Shown: positions 9,277-18,758, counted from the stretch's first letter. The stretch: 64,000 nucleotides of DNA from Lewinellaceae bacterium (GCA_020636135.1 JACJYK010000001.1:854501-918500), one strand, 5' to 3'. The notes: generated by a model from the letters alone, not told the origin. Translations and numbers: made by a program.

Positions 9277-9738
9277 TCAATTTGGTGAATTTATGGATAA
9301 TCTGGTCATGTTCAGGGTAAAGCCTGCTCCGGAGTTGCCCAGAACTTCTACCATTAATTTTCCATCCGAGATGTTGGTGTATATGATTTTGTTGGGAAAG
9401 TCATGTTCCGGGTTTTCAAACGAATAGCTGGTAAGACTTCCAGGTACAAGCTTAAATACAACGGTTTTACCGTCATTCTGATCCGGCACTGTAGCCGCAT
9501 AATACAGGTTGCCATTTTTAACCCAAATCTCCAGCGACTCGGTAATTATTTTTGTAGAATCCTTCATGACAAACGAATATCCTTAAAGGTGATTTCCGGA
9601 TATTTTTTTCCACGTTTCAAAAGTATTTTTTCCATCGATTTGCCAGGTGCCTTCCAGAAATAATGGAAAATTAATCTGGCTATTTGCAGCGAGATTCAGG
9701 AAAAGGAAAACTGCCGGAATTATTATGCGTACAATCAT
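9277..9738 (-). pseudogene. DUF6265-like secreted protein interrupted by an in-frame TAA
   Basis: Reading from the ATG at 9738 (or a second ATG at 9753) there is a signal peptide (MIVRIIIPAVFLFLNLAANS), then FPLFLEGTWQIDGK and TFETWKKISGNHL. A TAA at 9583-9585 stops this frame, but the same frame continues with GYSFVMKDSTKII, SLEIWVKNGNLYYAATV and SFENPEHDFPNKIIY. Together these parts make one continuous DUF6265-like protein of about 153 residues. One base change (for example AAA or GAA to TAA) explains the break. The downstream 96-codon part alone would lack the signal peptide and first strands. It could also be a sequencing error. Confidence 0.8.
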
Positions 9739-9849
9739 ATTATTCGGGTTCATTGAGACCGGTGATCAGGTCCACGACTTATGATAAAGATAGCGCATAT
9801 TGGTCAATCTACCGGGGCGAAGGCCACGCAGGCATTCTGAGACTTCTGG

Positions 9850-10959
9850 TCACCTAACCGTGTTCCACCATTCTTTAAACTGCTGGTTTGGATCATTTAG
9901 ATCAACGGGCTCGCCGATCATTGGAGTGACCAGAGGTACTCCGTTTAATTTGGATAGGTCACTGATTCTTCTCAGCGGATCATCCCAGGCATGTGCGGCT
10001 AATGCAAATTTTGAGGAATGAACCGGAAACAACCGCTTTGCTTTTAAGTCCATTGCCGCTTGTAAGGTGTCTTCGGGGTGGTTATGAATGTATTTCCAGG
10101 CTTTGTCGTACTGTCCATTGTCTAATATGGCCAAATCGATCGGAGTATATTTACTTCCAATGGCCGCATAATGCTTATCGTAACCACTATCACCTCCCAG
10201 GTATATGGAAATCCCCGGGGTTTTAAGCAGATAAGAGACCCATAAGGTTTTGTTTCTGGTTAGTTTTCGACCGGAGAAATGCCTCGCCGGTTCAACAAAA
10301 ACAGTAAAGTCAGTATCTATTTCCACCTTTTCATACCAGTCTTTTTCGATAATTGTTTCCGGGGAATAACCCCAGTGTACGAAATGGGAACCTACCCCTA
10401 ATCCGCACAGGATGGTTTTGATTTTGCTTTTTAGGGCAATTAGGGTTTCGTAATCGACATGGTCGTAATGATCGTGCGTAATCAACAGATAATCGATGTC
10501 CGGCAGGTCGGCTGCCGAATAGCGATCGGTGCCCAAAAATGATTTTACGGTTCCGGGCAGGGGAGAGGCGTTGCCACTAAAAACAGGATCCACTAATATC
10601 CGTTTTCCGTCGACTTGGAGGTAATACGATGAATGTCCGAACCAGACCAGTATATTGGAATGAATCGGAAGGTTTTTTAGGTCGGTTTTTATAGCCGGGA
10701 TTTCGTCTTTCGGATATTGTCGCGACTTGTTCTTAAAATAGTTCTCGTATATAATGCTGAAATAATTGTGCCCTTCGGTAAGTGCAGGGGTTTCGGATAA
10801 ATTTTGGAATGCCCCTTTTCGAAAGTTTGGAGAATGAGCTATTCGGGCAAGATGCGGACCTCGCGGATCTTTACCGAACTTGGCCTGGCGCATATACAAC
10901 CAGACAGCTGTGATCAGGATTCCGGTTAAAGAAAGTATTACAACCATGGTCCAATTCAT
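9850..10959 (-). CDS. MBL-fold metallo-hydrolase, NAPE-PLD/UlaG-like, membrane-anchored
   Basis: The 369-residue protein has an N-terminal hydrophobic anchor (about residues 5-23) and a long linker, then a metallo-beta-lactamase fold. The metal motif reads THDHYDHVD (HxHxDH), and later metal-ligand regions are visible at GGDSGYDKH and FPVHSSKF. The segment LVWFGHSSYYLQVDGKRILVDPVFSG is typical of the N-acyl-phosphatidylethanolamine phospholipase D-like and UlaG-like subgroup. The true substrate (phospholipid, lactone or other ester) cannot be told from the sequence. It is likely on the periplasmic or cytoplasmic face of the inner membrane. Confidence 0.87.
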   Translation of the reverse strand: MNWTMVVILSLTGILITAVWLYMRQAKFGKDPRGPHLARIAHSPNFRKGAFQNLSETPALTEGHNYFSIIYENYFKNKSRQYPKDEIPAIKTDLKNLPIHSNILVWFGHSSYYLQVDGKRILVDPVFSGNASPLPGTVKSFLGTDRYSAADLPDIDYLLITHDHYDHVDYETLIALKSKIKTILCGLGVGSHFVHWGYSPETIIEKDWYEKVEIDTDFTVFVEPARHFSGRKLTRNKTLWVSYLLKTPGISIYLGGDSGYDKHYAAIGSKYTPIDLAILDNGQYDKAWKYIHNHPEDTLQAAMDLKAKRLFPVHSSKFALAAHAWDDPLRRISDLSKLNGVPLVTPMIGEPVDLNDPNQQFKEWWNTVR

Positions 10960-11063
10960 CGTTGATGTGAAAACCCTTCTACAGACATCACAGGAATGAC
11001 TTCCCCGCCGGTATTCGATGCGTGACGGTTACTGGTTATTTGTACCTGACTTTTGGTTATTTA

Positions 11064-14000
11064 TTACATGTTTTTCTCTGGCTCAAACGACAGCATGGTT
11101 AAGGTACACACAGATCCTTCCCCCGTAGCAGAAGTAAAGGTTAAATACAAATTGTGGACGCCATCCGTTTTTTGAATGGCAACCGGCCTATTAAACATAG
11201 CGGCAGCCATTCCATCCCTGGTTTCGATATTTGCACTACCGATCACCGGACCATCCGCAGCGTCAAGATGAAAATCCACGACACCACCAGCCATAAAGCT
11301 TGCCGGCGCACTACCGGTCAGGGTTATGGAGCCGATCCCGGTCAGATCGATATCGTTGTATGCAACATACCCTCCGGAAGCACCAATAACGATCTCCATG
11401 TCTTGAGTGATCCCGGGAGCCTGCCCGGCTTTGAGCTCATACTTTTGTGCTTTATCTACGGCATCGAAAGCTGCTGCAAGGATAGTGGGACGCCTTAAAA
11501 CGACCACATCGCGCGCTTCGAGAGGACCGACCTGATTACCTCCTTGATCGGTATAGGAAGCGATCAGAATGTATCGGTCGTTGAGCAATCCGGGTTTCTG
11601 CTTGTTCAGGTCTATCTTCCCGCTGGAGGCCAGATTAGTAGCCTTGGGTTTTTCGTCTGCCAGTGATAGAATATACTGGACTATAAGCTCAGCCTCTTCT
11701 TTTTTGAGTGCCGGGTGGGCTGCCATGGCAGTCTCTCCCCATACACCGCCACCTCCATTGATGACTTTGTCTGCCAGATAGGAAACGGCATCGGTAGCCC
11801 CGTGATATTTTGCGGCAACATCCAAATACTTGGGGCCGATTGAAGCGATATCGATTTGATGGCAGGTCATGCAGTCGCTACCATTAAGGAGTTCTTTGCC
11901 ACGGATCAAACTGGATGCCATAACCTGGGAAGCATGATCAATGGCACTTTTATTGATATCTGCTCCGTCCTCAATGTAGTCCATGGTAACGATAACGTGT
12001 GCCGGATCGATACCTGAGGCTATGCTTCCATCTTCCTTGTCGGTCACATCAACCTGATACCCCAGTTGTTCATTGTCCCAGAAGAACGATTGGTTGCCAT
12101 CCAGCTTCCAGGCGACGGATGGCGGCTCGTTACCAACACGAATGGTTTGGGTTAAGGATGCGGTATTTCCTGCCTTGTCCGAGACGGTCATTTTTACATC
12201 GTAAATCCCGGGATCTGCAAAATTATGAGTCATGGTTGCTCCATTTCCGGATACTTTCTGATCTCCGATCATCCAGGTATACTCCAGATTGTCACCATCG
12301 TAGTCCTTGGATTTTGCGGCAGAGAAGTTGACCACCAAAGGTGCTGCCCCAACATCTTTTGTTGCGGTCAGGTCAGGGACAGGAGGCCGGTTGCCTGCGG
12401 TATAGGTCAGATGAACGAGCCGGGCATCCGGATTGAGGTGAAACCATACGGTCCCGTATTCCAGCATGAACATATCGCCCTGTGGAGACATGACCACGTC
12501 GATCATGTTGTTCCAGTGAATGCCGGGCAGAAATCGTTCCATGCTCACAAAGTTTCCGGCGGAGTCCATGGTGACCGACATGATCCAACCCCGGATCCAA
12601 TCATAGGTGAACAATTTTCCATCGTAATAGGCGGGGAATCGTGCCGGGTTGTCCGGATAATCATTGAGGTGGAATACAGGACCGGCCATGGCATTCCGTC
12701 CGCCGGTTCCGACCAACGGAAAATCAGGTGAATTGGCATAAGGATACCAAATGTAGGCTGGTTGAGCGGGTGGAAGGATTTTAGCTCCGGTATTGTTTGG
12801 TGATGTGTTTTCGGGAGCCATCGGATCCCGTGGTTCTCCTAACTTTCCGGTGGCAAAATCATAACGGTTATAGGCATAGTTATTCCCGATGAAGTATGGC
12901 CAGCCAAAATAGCCGGCTTTACGGGCTTGATTAACTTCATCGTATCCGCGGGGCCCACGGCCGATGCTGTCTTTATTGGCGTCAGGTCCTACATCCCCCC
13001 AGTAAAGGTAGCCAGTATGTTTATCAATGGAGGTCCGGAATGGATTCCTGCACCCCATCACAAAAATCTCCGGTCTTCCCTGACTGCCGTCTTTAGGAAA
13101 CAGGTTGCCATCTGGAATGGTATAGGTGCCGTCCGCCTCCGGATGAATACGCAGGATCTTACCGCGTAAATCGTTGGTATTGCCGGAGCTACGCTGTGCA
13201 TCCCAGGCACTGCGTCCCTGACGTTCGTCGCTTGGATTGTATCCTTCGGACGCAAATGGGTTGGTATTGTCTCCTACCGACAGGAAAAGTTGTCCGTCAT
13301 TTCCAAATTCAACACTTCCTCCTGAGTGGCAACATTCATCGCGCTGCGTGTTGACTTCCAGGATGACCTTCTCCGAAGCCATGTCGATTGTCTTACCGTC
13401 AAAATTAAAACGTGACAAGCGATTGACCACTTTGCCTACCGGTGAGTAATAAAAATAGATCCAGTGGTTGCTGGCATAATTTGGATCGAGGGCCATACCC
13501 AGCAGGCCATCTTCCAGTTCATGGTGTACCGTCATGTGGGTAATGGTGGAGATTTTTTGATCAGCGGGGTTGTAAGCTTTGATGTCGCCTTTGCGTTCGA
13601 TCCAGATCAATCGTCCATCGGGAAGGTATTCCAGTTCCATCGGTTCATCAAGATGGTCGGTCAGTACCACTTTGGTGAAGCGGTTCTCCTCGGGGGCCAC
13701 AGTAGGCTTGGTGTAGTCGGGAAGCTGGCCGTTGCCGGTCACATATTGGACCGCGCCCCAGATCATCTGAATGTATTCCGGTTCGCTGTAGGTCTCATCG
13801 GTATGGCCCATGCCGGTGTAGAAAACCTTTCCCCCTCCATATTCCTGAATCCAGGTTATGGGGTGCTGCTCTCCATTGGTTCCTCCTTCATAGGACGATT
13901 CGTCCAGGTTGATCAGAACCTGAATGTCAGGGCTAATATTCTTGTAGTTGTACCATTCATCGGTGCGTTCCCATCGTGCAGGTAGGTGCGAAGTACAGAT

Positions 14001-14456
14001 GTGGTCTTTAACGACGACATCGGAAGCACCATCACGGACATTGGGATTGCTCGGGTGTCCGTTGAAATAAGCGCCGACCAGCTTGCCGTACCAGGGCCAG
14101 TCGTATTCTGTATCGGCAGCGGCATGTATTCCGATAAAACCGCCGCCGGCGGCTACATAGCGTTGCATCTCCTGCTCTTGCTCTGGATTCAGAACATCAC
14201 CGGTTGTGTTCAGGAAAACTACAGCGTTGTAGTTTTTTAGATTTTGCTGGGTGAATTTAGTGGCATCTTCCGTAGTGTCAACAGTGAAGCCATGATCCTT
14301 AGCCATTTGAAAGAACATCGCCTGGCCGGCAGGAATTGATTCGTGGCGGAATACCGCAGTTTTTGAAAAGACCAGCAAACGAATTGCAGGTGTCTTGGAA
14401 CATTGCCATTGAAGAAATGTCAGAATAAGTACAAGAAATACCAGCGACCTTTTCAT
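11064..14456 (-). CDS. Multidomain lipoprotein: ThuA, sorbosone dehydrogenase-like propeller, PKD, cytochrome c, CBM6-like
   Basis: This 1130-residue protein has a lipoprotein signal with cysteine at 19. Domains in order are: a ThuA-like domain at about 24-240 (trehalose utilisation family, glutamine-amidotransferase-like fold), a glucose/sorbosone dehydrogenase-type beta-propeller at about 255-680, a PKD domain at about 685-785 (NFSAAKSKDYDGDNLEYTW), a c-type cytochrome with one CMTCH haem site near 859-863, and a CBM6-like beta-sandwich from about 995. The likely role is oxidation of a sugar or polyol at the cell surface, with electrons passed through the haem. Similar fusions are known in Bacteroidota and Planctomycetes, but their substrates are not established. 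The cofactor (PQQ) is a family inference. It stands alone, with long spacers on both sides. Confidence 0.88.
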   Translation of the reverse strand: MKRSLVFLVLILTFLQWQCSKTPAIRLLVFSKTAVFRHESIPAGQAMFFQMAKDHGFTVDTTEDATKFTQQNLKNYNAVVFLNTTGDVLNPEQEQEMQRYVAAGGGFIGIHAAADTEYDWPWYGKLVGAYFNGHPSNPNVRDGASDVVVKDHICTSHLPARWERTDEWYNYKNISPDIQVLINLDESSYEGGTNGEQHPITWIQEYGGGKVFYTGMGHTDETYSEPEYIQMIWGAVQYVTGNGQLPDYTKPTVAPEENRFTKVVLTDHLDEPMELEYLPDGRLIWIERKGDIKAYNPADQKISTITHMTVHHELEDGLLGMALDPNYASNHWIYFYYSPVGKVVNRLSRFNFDGKTIDMASEKVILEVNTQRDECCHSGGSVEFGNDGQLFLSVGDNTNPFASEGYNPSDERQGRSAWDAQRSSGNTNDLRGKILRIHPEADGTYTIPDGNLFPKDGSQGRPEIFVMGCRNPFRTSIDKHTGYLYWGDVGPDANKDSIGRGPRGYDEVNQARKAGYFGWPYFIGNNYAYNRYDFATGKLGEPRDPMAPENTSPNNTGAKILPPAQPAYIWYPYANSPDFPLVGTGGRNAMAGPVFHLNDYPDNPARFPAYYDGKLFTYDWIRGWIMSVTMDSAGNFVSMERFLPGIHWNNMIDVVMSPQGDMFMLEYGTVWFHLNPDARLVHLTYTAGNRPPVPDLTATKDVGAAPLVVNFSAAKSKDYDGDNLEYTWMIGDQKVSGNGATMTHNFADPGIYDVKMTVSDKAGNTASLTQTIRVGNEPPSVAWKLDGNQSFFWDNEQLGYQVDVTDKEDGSIASGIDPAHVIVTMDYIEDGADINKSAIDHASQVMASSLIRGKELLNGSDCMTCHQIDIASIGPKYLDVAAKYHGATDAVSYLADKVINGGGGVWGETAMAAHPALKKEEAELIVQYILSLADEKPKATNLASSGKIDLNKQKPGLLNDRYILIASYTDQGGNQVGPLEARDVVVLRRPTILAAAFDAVDKAQKYELKAGQAPGITQDMEIVIGASGGYVAYNDIDLTGIGSITLTGSAPASFMAGGVVDFHLDAADGPVIGSANIETRDGMAAAMFNRPVAIQKTDGVHNLYLTFTSATGEGSVCTLTMLSFEPEKNM

Positions 14457-14833
14457 TTTAATACTGTTGATTTTATTGACTCGATGAAGCAGCAGTGTTC
14501 AAGGGCTTACCAGTTTACCCACCACATACCACAACAATAATAGGGAATTCAGGGCGATTCACCTGCTCCATTTTACCGAAGATCGAGGTACACAGCCAGC
14601 TCGTGGATGAAATGCAGGAGGAGACCGACATTCGTGCGGGGCAGTAAAATTCAAAAGGAATGGATTTGGATTGAATACCAGATCGCGATGGAGCAAGCCT
14701 GGAGAAGATAAACTGTTTGATGAGGAATTGCTAAATGGCTCAATTGCCGGAGCATGATGTATAGCCGGGATCTTATTCGACCTGCAATTTAGGCGACTGA
14801 TTTAATAAGAACTCAGGATTAACCCACAATAAG

Positions 14834-14847
14834 TACCTATTACATAT
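14834..14847 (+). repeat. 14-base direct repeat, copy 1
   Basis: The word TACCTATTACATAT occurs here and again exactly at 15009-15022, 175 bases later, both in the AT-rich core of the spacer. Two exact 14-base copies in under 900 bases are unlikely in random DNA of average composition but less surprising in AT-rich DNA. Confidence 0.6.
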
Positions 14848-14903
14848 TATAACTAATTAAGTTATTAATACCCAGGAATATATGCATGTTTAACTCAATG
14901 TGT

Positions 14904-14920
14904 ATACATTATTAATGTAT
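14904..14920. promoter_or_regulatory. 17-base palindrome, possible operator
   Basis: The sequence ATACATTA-T-TAATGTAT is a perfect 8-base inverted repeat around one central base. It lies between the two direct repeats about 450 bases upstream of the ThuA-fusion gene start. It could bind a dimeric regulator, but nothing in the sequence names one, and the distance to the gene is long. Confidence 0.4.
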
Positions 14921-15008
14921 TGTATTGATTATCAAACTATCTTAAGCATGGTGATTATAGGTAATATGTCAGGCTGTGATAAGTTAATCATTTTAGGTAT
15001 GTATAAAT

Positions 15009-15022
15009 TACCTATTACATAT
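15009..15022 (+). repeat. 14-base direct repeat, copy 2
   Basis: This is the second exact copy of TACCTATTACATAT. The bases flanking the two copies differ, so the match ends sharply at 14. Confidence 0.6.
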
Positions 15023-15323
15023 AATTTATGAGTCTAATACTTCATTCCTGCAGTCAAATGGAGGCCGGCCATGAGAAGAAGCCATCATGAGGACTCTGCC
15101 AATTCAGTTAATATTTGGAAAGTGATGAATTTGCCACCGGTCTTCCCGGGAAAAAAGAAATGCCGAGGTACGGAGAAAACGGCCTCGCCGGAAAAGTTGT
15201 CAGCTTGACAATCTTTCATGTGCAATACACATAACTTTCATGGAGGTAATGAAATAGTATTCACCTCAATGGTTATAGTGCATTTCTCAATGCTTTGTAC
15301 TGTTTGTCACTTGGAAATCAAAA

Positions 15324-16376
15324 TCAGACAGAGGGTTCCTGCTGGCTGAGGCAATGAAAGCTGCCCAGTCCCCAGATGATATCGCGGGAATCGATTCCGA
15401 CTACCTGACGGCCGGGGAAACAGTCCTGAATGATCCGTAAGGCAGTGTCATCCTTTGAGCTATGAAATACCGGTACGATAACAGCATGGTTGGCAATATA
15501 GAAGTTTGCATACGATACCGGTAAACGCTGACCCTGATAATACACCGGATCAGGCATGGGTAATTCTATGATGTTTAAGGGTTGCCCATCACGTAAACGC
15601 ATGGATTGAAGCTGTTTCAGATTCTGTTGCAACAAGGCGTGATTCTCATCCCGGACGTTGTCCTCGATCACAGTGAGAACGGTGTCCCGGTTAACAAACC
15701 GAACGGTGTCATCGATATGGCCATCGGTGTCGTCACCAATGATGCCTTCATCGACCCAGAGTATCTGTTCCACGCCATAATATTCGCAAAGCAGTGCTTC
15801 AATCTGGCCCTGATTGAGATCCGGATTTCGGTTTGGATTGAGCAGGCAGGCGGTGGAAGTTATCAGGGTGCCGTCACCATTGAACTCAACCGAACCGCCT
15901 TCCATAACGATACCCGGGTAGAAAACGGGCAATCCCAGCTTTTCTCCGATCAGGGTAGGAATTACATCATCGAGATCGTACGGAGGATATTTACCACCCC
16001 AGGCATTATAGCCCCAATCAATGATGGCTTTGGGCTGGGCAGCATTCGGGTTAATTACAAATGCAGGGCCGTGATCCCTGCACCATGCGTCATTCGTGGG
16101 ATGGTGATAGAACCGTATCCGGTCCGGAGATACCCCCGCTTCGTGAAGCATCTGCCGGGCTTTCACCTTCATAGCTTCATCTACGACATTGATCCGGACC
16201 TCTTCACTTTTCGTTACTTCCTTGATAAAGGCGCAATAGGACGGATAGATGGTTTCGATCTTGCCCGGCCAGGTATCCGGGTTATGCGGCCAGCTCAGCC
16301 ACATGGCTTCGTGCGGCTCAAATTCAGCAGGGAACCGGTATCCGAGTTGTCGGGGCGTCATGGCAGTGTTATCCAT
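15324..16376 (-). CDS. aguA: Agmatine deiminase
   Basis: This 350-residue enzyme hydrolyses agmatine to N-carbamoylputrescine and ammonia. It shows the family start FPAEFEPHEAMWLSWPHN, the substrate-loop segment CRDHGPAFV, GGSVEFNGDGTLITS, the DDTDGHIDDTVRFV segment with the catalytic aspartate and histidine, and C342 in GLGSFHCLSQQEP as the nucleophile. It lies 3 bases after aguB on the same strand, so the two are translated from one message. It is a cytoplasmic peptidyl-arginine-deiminase-superfamily enzyme. Together with AguB it gives the arginine-to-putrescine route via agmatine. Confidence 0.96.
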   Translation of the reverse strand: MDNTAMTPRQLGYRFPAEFEPHEAMWLSWPHNPDTWPGKIETIYPSYCAFIKEVTKSEEVRINVVDEAMKVKARQMLHEAGVSPDRIRFYHHPTNDAWCRDHGPAFVINPNAAQPKAIIDWGYNAWGGKYPPYDLDDVIPTLIGEKLGLPVFYPGIVMEGGSVEFNGDGTLITSTACLLNPNRNPDLNQGQIEALLCEYYGVEQILWVDEGIIGDDTDGHIDDTVRFVNRDTVLTVIEDNVRDENHALLQQNLKQLQSMRLRDGQPLNIIELPMPDPVYYQGQRLPVSYANFYIANHAVIVPVFHSSKDDTALRIIQDCFPGRQVVGIDSRDIIWGLGSFHCLSQQEPSV

Positions 16377-16379
16377 AGA

Positions 16380-17255
16380 TTATACTTCGTCGATGAACCT
16401 TTTCTGCAGAGGTTGGTAAGAATCGATTCGGCGATCCCGCAGGAAAGGCCAATGGGTGCGGTAGCGATCCGATTGAGCCAGGTCAATGTTTTCCACATGG
16501 ATCTCCTCCTCTTCATGGGATGCCTGATACAGTATGCGGCCGAAAGCATTGGTTATGAAGGAGCCACCCCAAAATTGCATGGCACCATTTTGCTCGAAAC
16601 CTACCCGGTTGACCGATATGACAGGGACACCGTTGGCCACACTGTGGCTGCGCTGGATGGTCTGCCAGGCCTGGTATTGCTCACTGTTGGTTGCCTCATC
16701 CTGGTCGGTCGCCCAGCCTATGGCAGTTGGATAAAAGAGCATTTCCGCGCCCATCAGAGCGGTAATGCGGGCAGCTTCCGGATACCATTGGTCCCAGCAT
16801 ATCAGGACACCTATGGTGCCATAGCTGGTCTTGAACGTTTTGTATCCTAAATCACCGGGTGTAAAGTAAAACTTCTCATAATAGGCCGGATCATCAGGGA
16901 TGTGCATTTTGCGGTATTTGCCAAGGTAACTCCCATCTGCATCCAGGATGGCCACCGTATTGTGATAGAGACCAGGGGCCCGCTTTTCAAAAAGGGATGC
17001 AATGATGACCACATTCAACTCTTTGGCCAATGGTCCCAGAACATTGGTTGAAGGTCCGGGTATCGTCTCTGCGAGGGCAAAATTGTCGTAATTCTCCTCG
17101 TCACAGAAATAGAGTGAAGTGAACAACTCCTGCAGGCAGATGATTTGTGCTCCCTTTGCGGCAGCCAGTCGGATCCGCTGCTGAGCTTTATCCAGGTTTT
17201 GAGCCTTGTCCGCCACACAGCTCATCTGAATAATACCCACCTGTACATTGGCCAT
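16380..17255 (-). CDS. aguB: N-carbamoylputrescine amidohydrolase
   Basis: This 291-residue nitrilase-superfamily enzyme converts N-carbamoylputrescine to putrescine, CO2 and ammonia. The catalytic triad is visible as E43 (LQELFTS), K116 (YRKMHIPDD) and C153 (LICWDQWYPE). I start at MANVQVGIIQMSC; a longer frame upstream would add 36 residues foreign to the family and would run through the promoter. The gene is first in the aguB-aguA operon. Cytoplasmic. Confidence 0.95.
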   Translation of the reverse strand: MANVQVGIIQMSCVADKAQNLDKAQQRIRLAAAKGAQIICLQELFTSLYFCDEENYDNFALAETIPGPSTNVLGPLAKELNVVIIASLFEKRAPGLYHNTVAILDADGSYLGKYRKMHIPDDPAYYEKFYFTPGDLGYKTFKTSYGTIGVLICWDQWYPEAARITALMGAEMLFYPTAIGWATDQDEATNSEQYQAWQTIQRSHSVANGVPVISVNRVGFEQNGAMQFWGGSFITNAFGRILYQASHEEEEIHVENIDLAQSDRYRTHWPFLRDRRIDSYQPLQKRFIDEV

Positions 17256-17275
17256 AGTTATTGCATTTAGCGGTG

Positions 17276-17283
17276 CAAAATTA
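17276..17283 (-). promoter_or_regulatory. Putative Bacteroidota -7 element for aguB-aguA
   Basis: On the minus strand this reads TAATTTTG, an exact match to TANNTTTG, about 20 bases upstream of the aguB ATG. A TTG lies 23 bases further upstream, a somewhat long spacing for the -33 element. It supports the start chosen at 17255. Confidence 0.5.
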
Positions 17284-17546
17284 ACGTTTTCCCGCTTTGG
17301 ACGCAGCAATTCGCACAAGTAACGGGAAAAGGAATCGACCACATTCAAAATTAGGTTAACCAAGCAATTCCCAGGGGCAGGTCTCCGGTTGCAATTTTTT
17401 GATTAATTCCGGGCCCATTCAACATGCAACATCCACCTTCAAAATTACCATGTGACTCCCGTCACGCAGACTACCGGGAGAATGTTTCACTTTTGTGATG
17501 CGGTTCGACGGTAACCGGACATTTCTAAATCCTTAATCAACTCCTC

Positions 17547-17864
17547 GTGAAAACAAAAAAAGTATCCTTCAAAGACATCATCAGCAGCAACAAACCGGTT
17601 CTGGTGGATTTTTCAGCCGAATGGTGTGGCCCCTGTAAAGCCATGGCGCCGGTACTCCAGCAGGTAGCATCCAAAGTGGGTGACAAAGCACGGATCGTCA
17701 AAATTGATGTTGACCGTAATCCGACCCTGGCCAGCAAATACAAGGTCCAGGGTGTACCGACCTTTATGATCTTTAAAAAAGGTAAAATGCTGTGGCGTCA
17801 GTCGGGGATGCAACCCATGCAATCCCTCGTGAGTTTGCTGGAAAAAGAAGCCGCTTCCGCCTGA
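17547..17864 (+). CDS. trxA: Thioredoxin
   Basis: A 105-residue classical thioredoxin with the redox site W26-C-G-P-C30-K and the cis-proline P71 in VQGVPTFMIF. It reduces protein disulfides in the cytoplasm using electrons from thioredoxin reductase. No signal peptide is present. The start codon is GTG; no ATG is available before the active site. The gene is transcribed divergently from aguB with a 291-base gap. The gene symbol is by family; a genome may hold several thioredoxins. Confidence 0.93.
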   Translation: MKTKKVSFKDIISSNKPVLVDFSAEWCGPCKAMAPVLQQVASKVGDKARIVKIDVDRNPTLASKYKVQGVPTFMIFKKGKMLWRQSGMQPMQSLVSLLEKEAASA

Positions 17865-17990
17865 TATACTCTTCAGGGTGTTTCACTACCCGGATTCCTG
17901 AGGGACCGGCATGAACACCTGCTTAAAATAATTAATATCTAATTCACTCCATTATAAGGAGTCTGGCTGTAAATGTCTTATTTTGCAGCC

Positions 17991-18758
17991 ATGAGCAAGC
18001 CCTTGATTTTAGTGACCAATGATGACGGGATCGTGGCGCCTGGCATCCGGGTATTGGTTGACATCGTCCGTGCCCATGGCGATGTCGTCGTGGTTGCACC
18101 CGATTCTCCCCAGTCGGGTAAAGGCCACGCAGTGACCCTGGAGGAGCCGCTGCGGATCAATAAGGTGAATGTATTCCCGGGCCTGGAAGCCTATGAATGC
18201 AATGGTACACCCGTCGATTGTGTCAAACTGGCTAAACACATCGTCCTGAAAGACCGTAAAGTGGATTTATGTGTATCGGGTATCAATCACGGTTCGAATG
18301 CATCCATTAACATCATTTATTCAGGCACCATGTCTGCCGCCATGGAAGCATCCCTGGAAGGAATAAACTCCATCGGGTTTTCGCTATTGAACTTTGCCTT
18401 TGATGCAGACTTCAATCCTTGCCGGCCTTACGTGGATAAGATCGTCCGGGATGTGATGGAACGTGGCATCCCGCACAGCCGTCTGCTCAATGTCAATATT
18501 CCTTACCCGGACCATGGCCGTATCCGTGGTATCAAGGTGTGCAAGCAGGCGGAGGGCCGCTGGCGCGAAGAATTTATGGAGGCAGTGGATCCGCGAGGCC
18601 AGAAATACTATTGGCTTACCGGTGTATTTCAGGTCGATGATCATGCTGACGACACTGACATCTGGGCGCTGCAAAACGATTACATCTCGGTGGTGCCTTC
18701 CGGACATGACCTGACTACTTACGCTTCATTACCTGGACTAAAATATTTGGAAGTATGA
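17991..18758 (+). CDS. surE: 5'/3'-nucleotidase SurE
   Basis: The 255-residue protein is a SurE phosphatase acting on nucleoside monophosphates. Metal ligands are visible as D11-D12 (TNDDG), S42 (PDSPQSGKGHAVT) and N99 (SGINHGSNAS). I chose the ATG at 17991, since MSKPLILVTNDDG matches the family start; an ATG six codons upstream is possible. The stop overlaps the start of the next gene by four bases (ATGA), which indicates translational coupling. Cytoplasmic. Confidence 0.96.
   Translation: MSKPLILVTNDDGIVAPGIRVLVDIVRAHGDVVVVAPDSPQSGKGHAVTLEEPLRINKVNVFPGLEAYECNGTPVDCVKLAKHIVLKDRKVDLCVSGINHGSNASINIIYSGTMSAAMEASLEGINSIGFSLLNFAFDADFNPCRPYVDKIVRDVMERGIPHSRLLNVNIPYPDHGRIRGIKVCKQAEGRWREEFMEAVDPRGQKYYWLTGVFQVDDHADDTDIWALQNDYISVVPSGHDLTTYASLPGLKYLEV

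Larger units (their letters stand above)
14457..15323. other. 867-base spacer with an AT-rich core
   Basis: No intact gene is visible. The core from about 14800 to 15045 is strongly AT-rich compared with flanking DNA. It holds a 14-base direct repeat and a 17-base palindrome, listed separately. On the plus strand a short frame just before 14650 reads PKIEVHSQLVDEMQEETDIRAGQ-like in parts and then stops, which could be a gene relic but is too short to judge. Both flanking genes are on the minus strand, so the region includes the upstream region of the ThuA-fusion gene. Confidence 0.55.

Noticed and set aside
12225..13985. Several plus-strand frames of up to 173 codons inside the ThuA fusion gene
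   Set aside because: All lie antisense to continuous, recognisable protein domains.
1..14456. A mobile genomic island in the accessory left part
   Set aside because: No integrase, transposase, direct terminal repeats or tRNA boundary were found there.
15606..16850. A 414-codon plus-strand frame opposite aguA and aguB
   Set aside because: It is fully antisense to two well-supported genes and has no family-like motifs; codon bias of the real genes opens the opposite frame.
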